A stretch of 64,000 nucleotides of DNA from Larix kaempferi (taxonomy: Eukaryota > Streptophyta > Pinopsida > Pinales > Pinaceae), in NCBI GenBank assembly GCA_027924585.1, contig BSBM01000319.1, positions 6,601,001-6,665,000 on the forward strand, in the 5' to 3' direction. Of this stretch, positions 45,751 through 57,689 are shown one piece after another. Position numbers and translations under genes: made by a program. The notes beneath the pieces were generated by a model. It was not told the origin of the DNA. It saw only the letters and a list, made by a program, of their open reading frames with translations, and ran no database searches. The number at the start of each line of letters is the position of its first letter. Within the stretch, counting starts at the first letter, position 1.

Positions 45751-46508
45751 ACATATATCTCTATTTTTTTTTCCTTGCAAAAAAAGCGTAATTTTATTTC
45801 ATCTTTCGAGTACAAAATTACATTTGATCAGCTTCACTTTTGAAGAGTATAATTGCTGTTAGGCAATACCAGAAACAACCCAGAATCTGAGTCCATGAGA
45901 AAGTTCGGAATCTAAAAACCAGTACATATGTTCAGACCAGCCATGAATGGCAAAGCCCTAACTCGGATCAGCCAAAGATTGGCACAAATTAAAAAATTTC
46001 CGCTCGAAATGAGCTGTAACAGAAAGAAGAGAAGCTAGAAAGAAACTGATGCCGAAAGAAGAAGAAACGATAAAGCGCTTGGAGTGAAAAGGGCCACCGG
46101 TTCTGAAAGTGAAGCCATTGCCGACAGAGGATAGATGGGCCCATAGATAACAGTTGCCCCACTATCACCGCAGCCAAAGTACTGTGCACTGTCCTCGATG
46201 CCGCGCCCTAAAACAGTGGTCCTCACCGCCACACCGTTGCTGCCAAGCTAGGCCACACTGCAAACACCTCCGCTGTCGTGGAAAACACGAAACCTGCCAC
46301 CGCCGCCGCCACTGAATCTCCGTGCTTGCAGATCCAATAGGTCGTCGCGCAAAGGCACCCTCTCACCAAGCTCCTAATCCATCGTCCGTCAGCGACAGTT
46401 AGCAACGCAGGGGGAGAGAGAGGAGGCGGCCATGGAAAGAGCCATGACCGCCAAAGTTCTGGGTTGCTCTCAAAACCTAACCCCGAGCCCCACATATATC
46501 TCTATTTT
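45751..46508 (-). mobile_element. GC-rich non-LTR-type insertion with 17-bp target duplication
   Basis: ACATATATCTCTATTTT occurs at 45751-45767 and 46492-46508 and brackets 724 bp of quite different, GC-richer DNA. The insert's left end is a T run, so on the minus strand it ends in a short A tail preceded by AATAAAATTACGC. It begins GTGGGGCTCGGGGTTAGG. A long variable target duplication plus an A tail indicates target-primed reverse transcription (LINE, SINE or processed copy). Minus-strand frames are short (up to 90 codons) and unrecognised, and no reverse transcriptase or polymerase III boxes were seen. The empty site can be read from the surrounding repeat family: joining the flanks recreates its ATGACAT...TTTATTCACCCAT order. 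Confidence 0.75.
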
Positions 46509-49500
46509 ATTCACCCATTATGAAATCTAATGATACAAATCTATTTTCTCCCTGTGAATCATTATTTATGTCTATATGTCAAAATGACATGTTCTTCAAT
46601 TTTATGTCAGAATTTTTCCATTGACAAATATTCATTATCAAAATCATGTCACAAAATATCTACTTCAAAATAATAAAAACACTTATTGTTATTATTGTAT
46701 TAACAAAATCCTATACATGCGAATGTTGTCTCGAGTTCCATTAGCCAATATGGTTTCACATGTAAACCCCTAAATATGTGAGGGGTTTTAAGGTGGTTAA
46801 GAATCATTTTTCTTCAATACCAGGATGCCCTCCAAAACTATTTTCATCAGAACCTTAATATGATGAACATAATTAATTGTTGTTGTCATGATTCTCTACA
46901 CCATTCACCCTTCTCACAAAGGGCTTGATAAATTATCACGCCTTTCTTATCTTTAGATGTCACCAGCAAACTACTCCATTCCACATCATTAAACGCACGA
47001 TATTTGATCACATTTAGAGGCCTCACGATATTTGATCACATTTAGAGGCCTCTTGAAAAACATAGATTTCTACAGAGACCTAGCGTCTTTTTGCTTCGTG
47101 CAGAAAATTAATTTTGTAATATCCTTGGGGTCTTGCGATGTGGTGTGCTAAAAATATTACATCAATATCACAAGGAAATCCTTGTAAACATTTAGTACAA
47201 TTTGCAACATAAATTGCAAAAACATACAAGTAAACAGGTGAATAAACTTAATAAAAATCAAAACGCTCATCTCATATTCCACACTTTATTGGCATACATG
47301 TCTATCAAAGTAGTACCCAAAAAATACAACATAGTAAAACCCACCTGTAATTACCTTTTCATGAATGGTTTTGTTTGCATGTTGGATAGATGTTGAGGTG
47401 CCATAGGTCTCGAGTAACTAACAATTTGAAATGGTTATATTTAATAATAAAATTGTGTTTTTTTTTTTTAATAAATAGTTTCAAGGTTTGCATTGACCTC
47501 ATTCCTGGTATAATAAAAGCATATCACTACAAAATATCTTATCAAATCAGTGTTGTATTTTATCTTACTATTCTAAATGGTAAGGCCTTTTATAAACAAA
47601 ACTTCTTCATATGATTTCAAGAATTACTTGCATTGATCAATTATAATTGAATGTAGCTTCCAAATTCACCAAACCCAATTTTAAGAATCACTTGCATCGA
47701 TTAATTATAATTGAATTTAACTTCCAAATTCACTAACCTAGTATATGATTTCAAGAATCACTTGCATCGATCAATTATAATTGAATTTAACTTTCAAATT
47801 CACCAAACCCAATTTTAAGAATCACTTGTATCAATTAATTATAATTGAATTTAACTTCCAAATTCACTAATCCAGTTTTAATATAGATCTTATAAACGGT
47901 CACACAAATTCCAGATTTTATAAATTTACACACAAATACCAAAATATAATAAATAAAATATGGTAAAATCTTATTTTTTATTGGCCAATTTTTACTAAAT
48001 GAAAATAAAAATATCCATAAAAACTTTGTTCTTATCTAAAATTAATCAACAATAAAAAAAAAATCCCTTAACACATAAGTCCAATGAGAAAATCCCTTAA
48101 CACATAAGTCCAATGTGATAAGCACACATGATCCCTTTCAAAATAAAGTAGACCTACTCTATACATATAAGTAGATGAATAAACATGAAACATAAAAGTT
48201 ACTATAAATTTAAAAGTGAGATAGCCAAAATGAGGTTTCACTTATCAATATTTTATCAAATCCATGTATAATACTTATAAGTAAATGAAGAAACATGAAA
48301 CATAAAAGTTATTATAAATTCAAAATTGAGATATCCACAATGAAGCTTCACTTACCAATATTTTATCAAGTCCATTTAACATGAAACATAAAAGTTATTA
48401 TAAATTCAAAATTGAGATATCCACAATGAGGCTTCACTTACCAATATTTTATAAGTCCATTTATAAATGGATTTTAAAATTATAAAAAGAAAAATTAATA
48501 TATTATTTCATATTAAGGTGGAGGAGAGGTAATTTTTAATTTACGTAGGTAGGTAGATAGTTGGGATGAGGTATATTATAGGATTTAGGGGTGTGACATG
48601 CATTAATTAGTGGTTTTTGAGCAAGAAATATGATGTCATGACACATAGGAAAAAGATCATTGAAGTTATATTAAATAGTTACAATATATAACCAATAAAT
48701 TGATGTAGGATGGATAGATTACATCTACATAAAAAAAATAGTCTTCGATGGATAAATCAAATACTCACACCATGTAATCTGTTTGATGTTTCCATTAGTA
48801 TCAATCAATGGGAATCATACATCACATTAGGTTAAACATGTCTGGTTATTGCTGACTACCAGTTCAAGCAGCTTTATTACTTGGGCTTATCAGTATCGTT
48901 AACAACTCTATATTTACACCATTTTTTACACTAAGATTTGAAAGGGCTTGCACTAAGATTAGGGTAGTCATTGATGGTTCTACACTACTTAATTCATGGA
49001 TGAGGGAGTTTGATATATTACAAGGTTCCAATGCTTATATGATGAAATTTATTGTTGCACCCTCTATTTCTATCAAGGAAAATTTTAAGAATCCATAATT
49101 TTCTTAAAGTGTAGAAACCTTGGTGAATCTTTCTGATTATCAAATTTCCAACCATAATATGTTGGTGATATTTTTTAAAAAATATTCAAATTTCTAAGGG
49201 TTTTATATAGTTTTTGGAAATTTTGACGATTTTTAGAGCACAAAAATTTAATCCTATGGAATTTGGGTGAATCATATTGGAAAAAAATGGAAAATGACGA
49301 ATATTGTTTTGGGATTTTTTTTTGAAAATTAGTCCACGAGTTAAATTTCTCCCTTAAAATTTTCCCTAGTTTCTACTATAGTTGATATCTAAGGAATGGT
49401 AGCTTTATCATCATTGCTATCCAAACACATGAAAAATGAAGGAATGCTCCATGAAAAATGAAACAATGAAGGCCCATGGTTTAGTGCATATTGGAAAATG

Positions 49501-49560
49501 GATTGGAATTAGTAATTTAACAATAGAAAGATGTGCAAACTTCTGTTCTTTGCTCTCTCA
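46509..49560. other. AT-rich DNA with several local tandem repeats
   Basis: No gene is recognised. It contains a 29-bp duplication (CACGATATTTGATCACATTT at about 46996 and 47025) and four units of 63-71 bp (GAATCACTTGCATCGAT type at 47621, 47684, 47755, 47819; alternate units are more alike, a dimeric pattern of about 134 bp). There is also a 31-bp-type duplication near 48065-48117 and three copies of an approximately 87-110 bp unit with ACATGAAACATAAAAGTTA (about 48185, 48293, 48380). Confidence 0.65.
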
Positions 49561-49689
49561 CACTACAAGGAAAAGACCCTGCAGCTGAGGTTATAGCAGA
49601 GGTTTTTAGTGTTACAAGATTTATTAAAATTCTAAAAAAAACCTCCGCTACAACCTCTGAAAATGGTACTAAATGTTTCAGTGGAAGTT

Positions 49690-50310
49690 TTTTTTTCCAG
49701 CGCGTTTAAGTTAAACAAACGCACTGGTGCGAGCAAATACAAAACATGTTGGTGAATTTAAAAGCAACATATGCTATGGTGCACACAAAAATTTGAAACC
49801 ATTATATGCACTGGTGCTTGATAATACATATATCATCGTTGCACACCAAAATTATTAAAAGAACTAGTGCTTTATAACATTATATGCACTGGTGCATTGT
49901 ACCAACAATAACATCAGTGCTTACAAACTTTCAAAATGCATTGGTACAGTATACCGAAAATAACATTGACCCTTACTAACTATTAAAAACGCATCGGTGC
50001 AGTAACTATTACAGAGCACCGATGCAAACTAACTATTACAAAGCATCAATGGGATAAGTGAAGGAAAACACATCGGTAAAGTTGACTGAGACATTGAATG
50101 TCGCTATATTGTTAAAATTTAACGGTGCAGTCAATATACAGTAGGGCACCAGGGTGTATTAATACAAAACGCACTGGGGCATGCAACGAGTATTATGTTG
50201 CACCGAGATTTTGTTGTTTTCAGCACACTGGTGCTACATTGTCTAAAATGCATTGGTACTACATGGTATCGGATGCATTGGTGTGATTGAAATGATCAAA
50301 AGCACTGGAG
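49690..50310. repeat. CACTA subterminal repeats, cluster 1
   Basis: Variants of GCACTGGTGC (also GCATCGGTGC, GCATTGGTAC, GCACTGGGGC) occur about ten times, in either orientation, within 600 bp of the terminus. Such arrays are binding sites for the element's own regulatory protein in En/Spm. Confidence 0.75.
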
Positions 50311-50778
50311 ATTATTTTCTGTTTGGTGAGTAGTGACTACTGAAATTGCACTGCAATATCTATATTTTATTTTTATTTTGTTTAATTTCTTTATTCATTA
50401 GAAATTGAAATATTTTTTATTGTACTATGAATTCATTTGAATTTTAATTATTGCGTTTGGATGTGATGTTTGGATTAATTTTTTATATCATAAATTTTCA
50501 CATCTATTGTAATATTTAATCATCCATATATTAAATTAGTGATGTACAACATTTCATGACATTGGAGAATGCAATAGAATAAAAACAATTATTTTATTAT
50601 ATATCAATAAGAAGCCTTTTGTCATACAAAATGAAACAACATAAACTCCAAAATAATCAAAATGTCAACATGCATGTAATTGTTACACTTATCCGTAACC
50701 CATTGTCTTTCAATTGGACACTATGCCCAATACATTATACAAAATGCCCGATTTTCACATACAATTATTTCAAAATAT

Positions 50779-50930
50779 ACAACAGATTGAATTAACATCC
50801 AAAATATATGGATCATCATTCTTCGTTGGAACCGTTGTCAGTGCTTGATCCACTTGCATGACTTGGGTTATTTGACCAAATGTTTTGTTTATTGCCTTGA
50901 TTGTTTTCCTCTTCTTCAAATTCCATCTAC
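50779..50930 (-). pseudogene. Possible minus-strand terminal exon inside CACTA
   Basis: A TTTTGTGTTTGTAG acceptor on the minus strand precedes an ATG-containing frame reading MEFEEEENNQGNKQNIWSNN, then PSHASGSSTDNGSNEE and a stop. Composition (acidic, Asn/Ser-rich) suits a C-terminal tail. It might belong to the second, tnpA-like gene of the element, but no DNA-binding domain was recognised in the minus-strand sequence up to 52.6 kb. The call is weak. Confidence 0.3.
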
Positions 50931-52680
50931 AAACACAAAAATACAGTGTAATGAGTGTATTTACATTGGTGGGAATAATGAAAATTAAAATAGATAGTAT
51001 ACATGAATGTAAATTGAATAGCGACATACCATAGAAATAATTGAGTCCTGAATAATACACATTTTTTCAAAAACAAATCTCATGCCTTATCTAAACAACT
51101 CTTCTGTTGGCTCCACTCCATACTTTGTTTCTTGCAAGTTTTATACCCTGTAAGAAATCATAGATTTAATATAAATGATTTATGTTGTTCTATCACTTAT
51201 AAAATGAGAGAAGTAAAACAACATAGATAATTACAAATTCCACAATTAATTTTTAAAACGCCACACATACTCACAAACCATACTTAACCCAATGTCAATC
51301 AATTATTCTAATGGCTCTTATTTGTATGTTAACACTTGTTTGAAGACATCCAAGGATAGATGGTGCAAAAAACATAAAAATATAAAGAACACAACCAATA
51401 TGAAATCGTAAGTTGTTATAAGGAAATCACAACTATTCATAAACTTAGCTATCAACCCCTTTTTTCCTTGCTGTCATGTCTTATAGACTGAATGGTTTCC
51501 ATTTCATTTTCTTTTCTACAACAAAACAATTGAAAATTAATAGTTAATGCTTAATTAATCAATTAGATGTACATAATATAAAAAAAACAATTATTTTACA
51601 CATTTGAAGCATGCTGTTGTTGAGATGGCTCCTCCTGCCATGCAATAATTTATGTCAATTTCCTTAACCATCTCCTTGTACACTTTTTTGGACATCCCTA
51701 CTGGCATGTTTCAGATTCACATCAGTCATCCTTTGAGATTTTCATAATCTTCCTAAAAATGTAAAATGATATTAAACCATTTTTATGCTGACATGAAAAA
51801 TAAATATATCAGAATTAATATTAATAAAGGAATGCTTTGTAGTAGTAGGTACATATTCTATATAAACATGTTTAGGAATATTATTTTTTGAATGATTATT
51901 TTTTGCTGTTGTATGTTTTTTCTATTGCAAGTCTAACAAGTCTCATAGACCATTGCTTTGGAAACTCCAATAGTTTAGATATAACTTGATTTTTGGAATT
52001 ATTGGACTGATTTTTGTACTATAAGTGGAAAGTACGTCTATACGTTCTTTCCACTCTATCTCTCATAGTTTTATAAAAAAAAAATTCTTCTTTCATTCAC
52101 TTCCAACACCACTCTAGATGAGCTAAGGACCAATTCATCATCATTTAAATCATCCATAATTAGTTTTTTTTTCTTTTTTCTTTTGATGACATTCCATTTT
52201 GTTGTTTTCAGCCCCTGCATAACATTCAACACATGTGAATTAGATTTTTTGAAACATATTAGCGAATATTTTTAAGTATAGCATTACTATAAATTGAAGA
52301 AAAAATTCATATTGATTTATTTTTTATTCACTTGATTCATCCATTTGCAACTTTTCCATCAAAGTTTTACACTCTTTTGCACTTAGATTGCAAAGAATCT
52401 TATCGAGCTTCCTCATTTTTTGGTTATGCATATCACACATTAACAAATACATATTAGTTAAATTTACAATTAATTCAAACATTTTAATTTAATACATAAA
52501 TTACAAAGAACCTTTCTTCTTTGCAATTTTGGATGTTCTCCCATCATGTCGACTATAATTGTTGTTCATTGAACTCTTATCATGCGTTTTCTATCAATAA
52601 ACAATCCAGACCACTAAATAGAGAAGCTATTAAGTATATTATACAAATAAATTACATACATTCAAAATAATAAATTAGTA
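50931..52680. other. AT-rich interior of CACTA, no recognised gene
   Basis: Short minus-strand open pieces flanked by splice-like sites (for example near 51625-51780 and 51900-52070) may be decayed exons of the same minus-strand gene. None gave a motif I know. Confidence 0.4.
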
Positions 52681-52684
52681 TTCC

Positions 52685-54010
52685 ATTTCGGTGCATTTCA
52701 GTACACAAAACGCATTGATGCGTTACATATCTTAACGCATCGATGCATCATACCTGAATGCACCGTTAACCATAAAAGTAAAAAAGTCCATATACACATT
52801 TTTTTGTGTGATTGTTTTATTATAAAGCACCGGTAATCAAAATGGCATGTTTTTACGAATAATGCATCAATGCGTTATAACTTCTAGACCGCATCGATAA
52901 ATGCATGAACATTTTTTAGAAAGGAAATAAAAAATGGCAGTCTTGGCATTTCTGGTTCCCTATTAATATAAATGCACCGTCGCGTTTAAACAATTAGAAT
53001 ACACCGAAAACTGAATAAGCGTTTAAAAAAACACTCACAGATCCGATAGGGTTTTGGATTAGACCCAAGAAGTGGTCCCATCGCACCCAACCCCCCCCCC
53101 GCCCCCCCCCCCCCACACACACACACACATTAAATCTAAAATCCTTAAAAGAAAATTCTTACTTGTGAAAAATAGAGAGATTTAAACCCTGATGTAAAAT
53201 TTTGCAACCACGCAAAATGAAAGGAAGCAACAAGAAAACAAGGGTTCCAATGTTGAAGGTGAATACGATTTTTTTCTTGAATTTATTTAAAATATAAATA
53301 AGAAAATAAATACATCATGCATTGTGAATAATAGTAATAATTTACATCCTTGAAATTTATACTATGCCATGTTTTGTTTGATTCACCATACCTTACAAAT
53401 TTCAATCTTTGGAATAACCTGGTTTCTCCAAACTTATCCACGATAAGTCTCTCTTCTAAAACTCTCCCCTTGAAATTTTGACAGAATAACGAAATAGTGA
53501 TTATTTTTTTTAAATGCCTTATACAATTAGTTTTTGAAATTGAAATTCCTGCTCCTTTTTTCAGTTGATGGGAAAATACTTCATCCGATTTGTTTTTTGA
53601 TTATTTTGATGTCGTTGCGTAATTGACATAGGTGCATCGCTGCATCAAAATAGTAAATGCACTCTAAACATTTATTCCTAAATAAATTCCGCAATACTGG
53701 TGCTCCAAAAAGATATGAACGCACTGGTGCACTACACTTTTCACGACGCACCACATTGGCATACAAAAAATAAAAAATATCATGTTGTCGTGCGTATTAA
53801 AAATACAGATGCACTAGTGCACCTTTATATAATGAGCGCATTGTTTCCAACAATATTGAAAAATTGCATATATAACTATCCGCTATCAAATATAGCGGAT
53901 AGTTTCTTTTACGATTTTTTTTGCGGATGTTCCAAAGTGGTGCATCCATGGTTTATCCACACCAATGCATCCATTTACTTGGGATGCACTGGTGTAATTG
54001 CATTATTATG
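52685..54010. repeat. CACTA-type repeats, cluster 2, with C-run/CA microsatellite
   Basis: GCATTGATGCG, GCATCGATGC, GCACCGGT, GCACTGGTGC and GCACTAGTGC variants recur near 52700-53000 and 53640-54000, resembling cluster 1. Between them, 53091-53130 is two C runs (10 and 13 bases) followed by a CA repeat. The cluster lies directly upstream of the first plus-strand exon of the element. Confidence 0.6.
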
Positions 54011-54423
54011 GAACATCGTTTTAATTTAAAAGACATATGGATTTCTGTTTCAACGTAAAATGATATATTCATCTCAAATGTTCTTTTAGGATTCAACCAC
54101 ACCAATTAAAATACTTCATAGTATACATATGCTGCTTAAACTCACCTTATTCTTACAATATGGTTTCAAAAATATATTGTAACTTAGATTGTGCTATGGT
54201 TCTCAAAGTTTATTCAAGGATTGTAGACACATATTGATTGCTGATTTGACTCAAATGCATGGCTAATTCTTCAAATTCTAACTCATTGCATATTGTTCAA
54301 ATTTCAACGAGTTCTTCCTTTTCATCTCCAGTAAATTCATATTTTATTTATATTTTGATTATCTAATTGAATTTATGTTACTTATCTATGTGAATATGAA
54401 TAAGGATGCATTCTATTTTGCAG

Positions 54424-54855
54424 GACCCCAATTTAGGATCAAGTTCGGATGCACAATATATTCCACTAGTTGCAAAACGTCATAAGCTCTTATCAGGAGA
54501 AAGATACCACAAGCAGTTGGTAGATGAAAATGGGCAGCTGCTTTACCCTGCCAATTGTAACATGCCATCTTCTAGACACAAACCTAAGCCATTGACCATA
54601 ATTATTTGTGAGCTGGATCTCTTTTATGACACCTCAGTAGTATGTGGTTGTTCAAAATGTCAAGGGTTGAAGGAGAACCCTCGGCTTGTCACACTCACCC
54701 ATTATACTAATGACCTACTACCCAATGTTGATGGTATAATACTCTTTACGGCAGTAAAAAATACAATAGGTGATATAGAAAATACACGTAGGAACACTTC
54801 CCTCTGCTCATTTATTGAAAATTTGGAACCTCAAAACAACTATGTTTCATCCTAA
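54424..54855 (+). CDS. Unrecognised CACTA-borne exon, 143 codons
   Basis: A TTCTATTTTGCAG acceptor precedes a frame beginning DPNLGSSSDAQYIPLVAKRH and running to TAA at 54853-54855. It includes VVCGCSKCQGLKENPR, a possible small Cys cluster. The frame is intact over 430 bp and lies just before the SET-like exons on the same strand. I do not recognise a family; it may be the N-terminal part of the SET-like protein. Confidence 0.5.
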   Translation, partial: DPNLGSSSDAQYIPLVAKRHKLLSGERYHKQLVDENGQLLYPANCNMPSSRHKPKPLTIIICELDLFYDTSVVCGCSKCQGLKENPRLVTLTHYTNDLLPNVDGIILFTAVKNTIGDIENTRRNTSLCSFIENLEPQNNYVSS

Positions 54856-54958
54856 ATTGACCGACACCTCTGCTTCTGTTTAGTCAACTTAAAGTTCTAG
54901 TAATACAAAGTATGATATCAATGCCACCCAAAACATATCTACTTGGGGATCCAAAAAA

Positions 54959-55618
54959 TTGCATGAGTTGAGAGCAAAAATTTCCAAGTACACAACAAGG
55001 TTGGTTCAATTGTTGGAGGGTAGTGATGACTTCTCTCTTCCCCTGAATTTGGAAAGTAAATATCAAGCATGTTACAACCGTGCTTTGTATGGCGCTTGGA
55101 CATATTCTATACTTGTGCCTAATGTTGGAACCAAATTATCTTTTTGTGGTAATAGTTTTATGATTTCCAAGTCTAATATAGATGTTTCAAATCTTGGGTT
55201 GTTTATCCATTCACATGTATTCATTTATTCCAAACAGTCAGTAGCACTTATGCCATTTTGCAGTGCTATCTATTGTCAGTCGGATTAATTGAATATTGTT
55301 GAATAAAAACATAGCATTTCCATGTAAAATATGTGCATGAATGGTTATGTTTTTGGAAAATTTAATAGGAATAACTTGTTATATATCGATGGCCATCCAC
55401 GTACTCATGGGAACATTGCAGGGTTCATAAATAGTTCTAGGTGCTCTTTATTTTCTACAAATTGTTCATTTGAGAAACACTTCAATGACCAAGAGTTCTT
55501 TATGAAAATGAAAACATCCAAATCTGTTGTTGTACATGCAATACGTTGTTTGTCTCCTGGTGACAAGTTGTTAATAAACTATAACTTTTGTAGACCACCA
55601 AATGCTCGTCAAAGATGA
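54959..55618 (+). pseudogene. SET-domain-like protein inside CACTA element
   Basis: Two plus-strand frames together give the order of a SET methyltransferase domain. The first (to 55288) has SKSNIDVSNLGLFIHSHVF, the GLG(L/V)F-type N-terminal SET strand. The second (55331-55618) has YIDGHPRTHGNIAGFINSSR, which parallels the GNxARFINHSCxPN motif, with NCSFE after it, then VVHAIRCLSPGDKLLINYNF, which parallels the xAxRxIxxGEELTxDY end. SET enzymes methylate histone lysines using S-adenosylmethionine. NHS has become NSS, the final Tyr region is retained, and a short stop-containing gap (55289-55330) separates the halves, so either an intron or decay intervenes. Activity cannot be claimed. Upstream, EGSDDFSLPLNLE is unrecognised. 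Confidence 0.6.
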
Positions 55619-55882
55619 CTTGCAGTGGGACTACCTTTAGATGTCCCCTTGGGGCATAAGACAAAAAACATTGATTAATTATATTTTTTAATTTTCAATG
55701 GGATTGATGTTAATGTACTGCTCAATTAGAACTTTTGTTTTATAAATTGTTTGTGGTTGAACATTTACCAATGGGAAAAATTCTCATGCTTCTATAATAA
55801 TTGTTGGGTATAATGTTGGAGCAAACCAATTGCATTGTGCTTACTAATATAATTGATGTAAGGTTCAATATTTTTGAAATCA

Positions 55883-56219
55883 GGATTCTGATGATGAACG
55901 ACCTATTTACCATCTTCCATTGCAATCCACTATAATGTCAAATAGAGAGAGGAATGCAAAACAAGTGCAACTCAGAGAGGAATCATACCAAGCATGGTTG
56001 AATCAACCACCTATTCAATTCCCACTGTGTTCATACTCACCAATTAGGAATGCTTGTAGCAATATTAGTTCTTCACATGTTGGCAATGGATGTAATGAAA
56101 TAGAGGTTGGTATGGATGAGTTCTTACAACATACGAGTGCCATGGATGAAATGTTGTTAGATGCATTCCGGAACAATGAGCTAGGGGTTGATCATCGATA
56201 CCTTTTTCCAAATCCTTAA
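55883..56219 (+). CDS. Unrecognised CACTA exon (DSDDERP...), 112 codons
   Basis: A TTTGAAATCAG acceptor leads into DSDDERPIYHLPLQSTIMSN, then KQVQLREESYQAWLNQPPIQ, and runs to TAA at 56217-56219. It lies between the SET-like part and TNP2 on the same strand and could be the linker or the start of the transposase gene. Downstream, a 67-bp tandem duplication (ATGGCATGT(T/C)AGAC at 56308 and 56375) has altered the intron. Confidence 0.45.
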
Positions 56220-56559
56220 ATCAGCTTCCACCACCCCTCTCTTTGGACCTGGCTGGTCAAAGTCTACCAAGTCGGGGACACCAATGTTACTATACAACTT
56301 GCAATGTATGGCATGTTAGACTCGGGTTTCTCGACACTTTTGAGGTAACTTACCATCAACTCCCTTATATTTTGATGGCATGTCAGACGCGGGTTTCTCA
56401 GCACTTTTGAGGTAACTTACCATCAACTCCCTTTTTTTTTTAGGAATCTTGTCACACAGTCAACATTGAAAATGGTCGATTTTATGAATGTTAAATGACA
56501 TTGTACATTGATATTTACCACTTACTGTAGGTTATTCAAATAATAGGTACTTCTGAGTG

Positions 56560-57560
56560 ATAATGTCTTTCCCTACAGCTGCTAAGAGGCAACATAAATG
56601 TTGAAAATGTTGGTTGTTGAGTACATATCCATCACCCATGTCTGAATGATTGTATTCTATATAGAGGTAAATATTCAGACAAATATATATGTCCAAAATG
56701 TGGGCATGATAAGTACCATAAATAAATAAATAAAGCTAAAGCACATTGTCCTCCTCATAATATATTGAGGCACATGCTTATAATCCCAAGGATTCAAAGG
56801 ATCTTTCGTTACAAAGAATTAGCTATGTTGCGGGGATGGCATGTCTCGCATCGAAGTGAGGCAGGAGTTCAAACAGATTCAATAGCCATGAAAATTATAG
56901 AGGATACATGGCCTGATAAATTCATTGATGAAGTACAAAGCTTTTGATTGAGCATATCTATGGATTGTATCAACCCATATTCCCTCCAAAATACCAACTA
57001 TTTTGTTTGGCCTACAATAGTGATTAATAACAATATCCACCCATGGTTGTCTATGAAGAATGAACATCTCATTCTGGATCTTATAGTCCCTGGTAGAATA
57101 CACATGGAGAATATGGATGTTTACCTACAACCATTGATTGGTGAATCGAAGGAATAATGGGAAGGGATACATGTATACGGTGTATCAAGATCCATCCCAA
57201 TTGAAAGGAGTTTTATGTTGTATGGAATATGTGCATACACCACACATTATTATATGGATTTAGGAGTTTAATGATATGGTAAAATGTTGTTTGATTTGTT
57301 TATATTCATAGCAATTGTTTTGGAATTTTTAATTTGGTGCAACTATATTGATGTTCAACACTAACGTGCTTTGTATACCGTAACATCGCAGGTCTTGTAA
57401 CAAAAGGGTATCATGGGTGTAAATGTTGTAGACCTTCTATGAAGGTTAGGGGGTCCATCCACCTACGAAATCTAGTGTACAATTGCTCGAGGGTATTCCT
57501 TGTAAAAGAGGAACATCTACTTTCAATGGTAAACCAAAGAGAACCCAAAGGCATGAAATA
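56560..57560 (+). pseudogene. TNP2/Transposase_21 domain, broken
   Basis: Frames in sequence match the TNP2-class transposase of CACTA elements. CLNDCILYRGKY and ICPKCGHDKYHK lie near 56632-56720 (the family's CPxDCxLFxxE and CPxCG zinc motif). ILRHMLIIPRIQRIFRYKE follows near 56762, MDCINPYSLQNTNYFVWPTI near 56958, then NIHPWLSMKNEH, VPGRIHMENMDVYLQPLI near 57090-57145, and the GLVTKGYHGCKCC zinc motif near 57392. Stops split the frame at least four times and no single frame spans it, so it cannot encode an active transposase without extensive repair. Confidence 0.85.
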
Positions 57561-57689
57561 ATGACATCAACTCACTAGCTTAGGGAATATGACAGAGTGA
57601 AGGAGAAAGAAATTGCAGAAATTTTCTATTCAAATGGGGAACCTATGTTCGATGATCCTGAACTCTTCGACACCTATTTTAGAAAATTC

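Noticed and set aside
53091-53130. C runs and CA repeat as a functional i-motif or G-quadruplex
   Set aside because: Simple-sequence tract; nothing in context supports a role, and homopolymer length may be a sequencing error.
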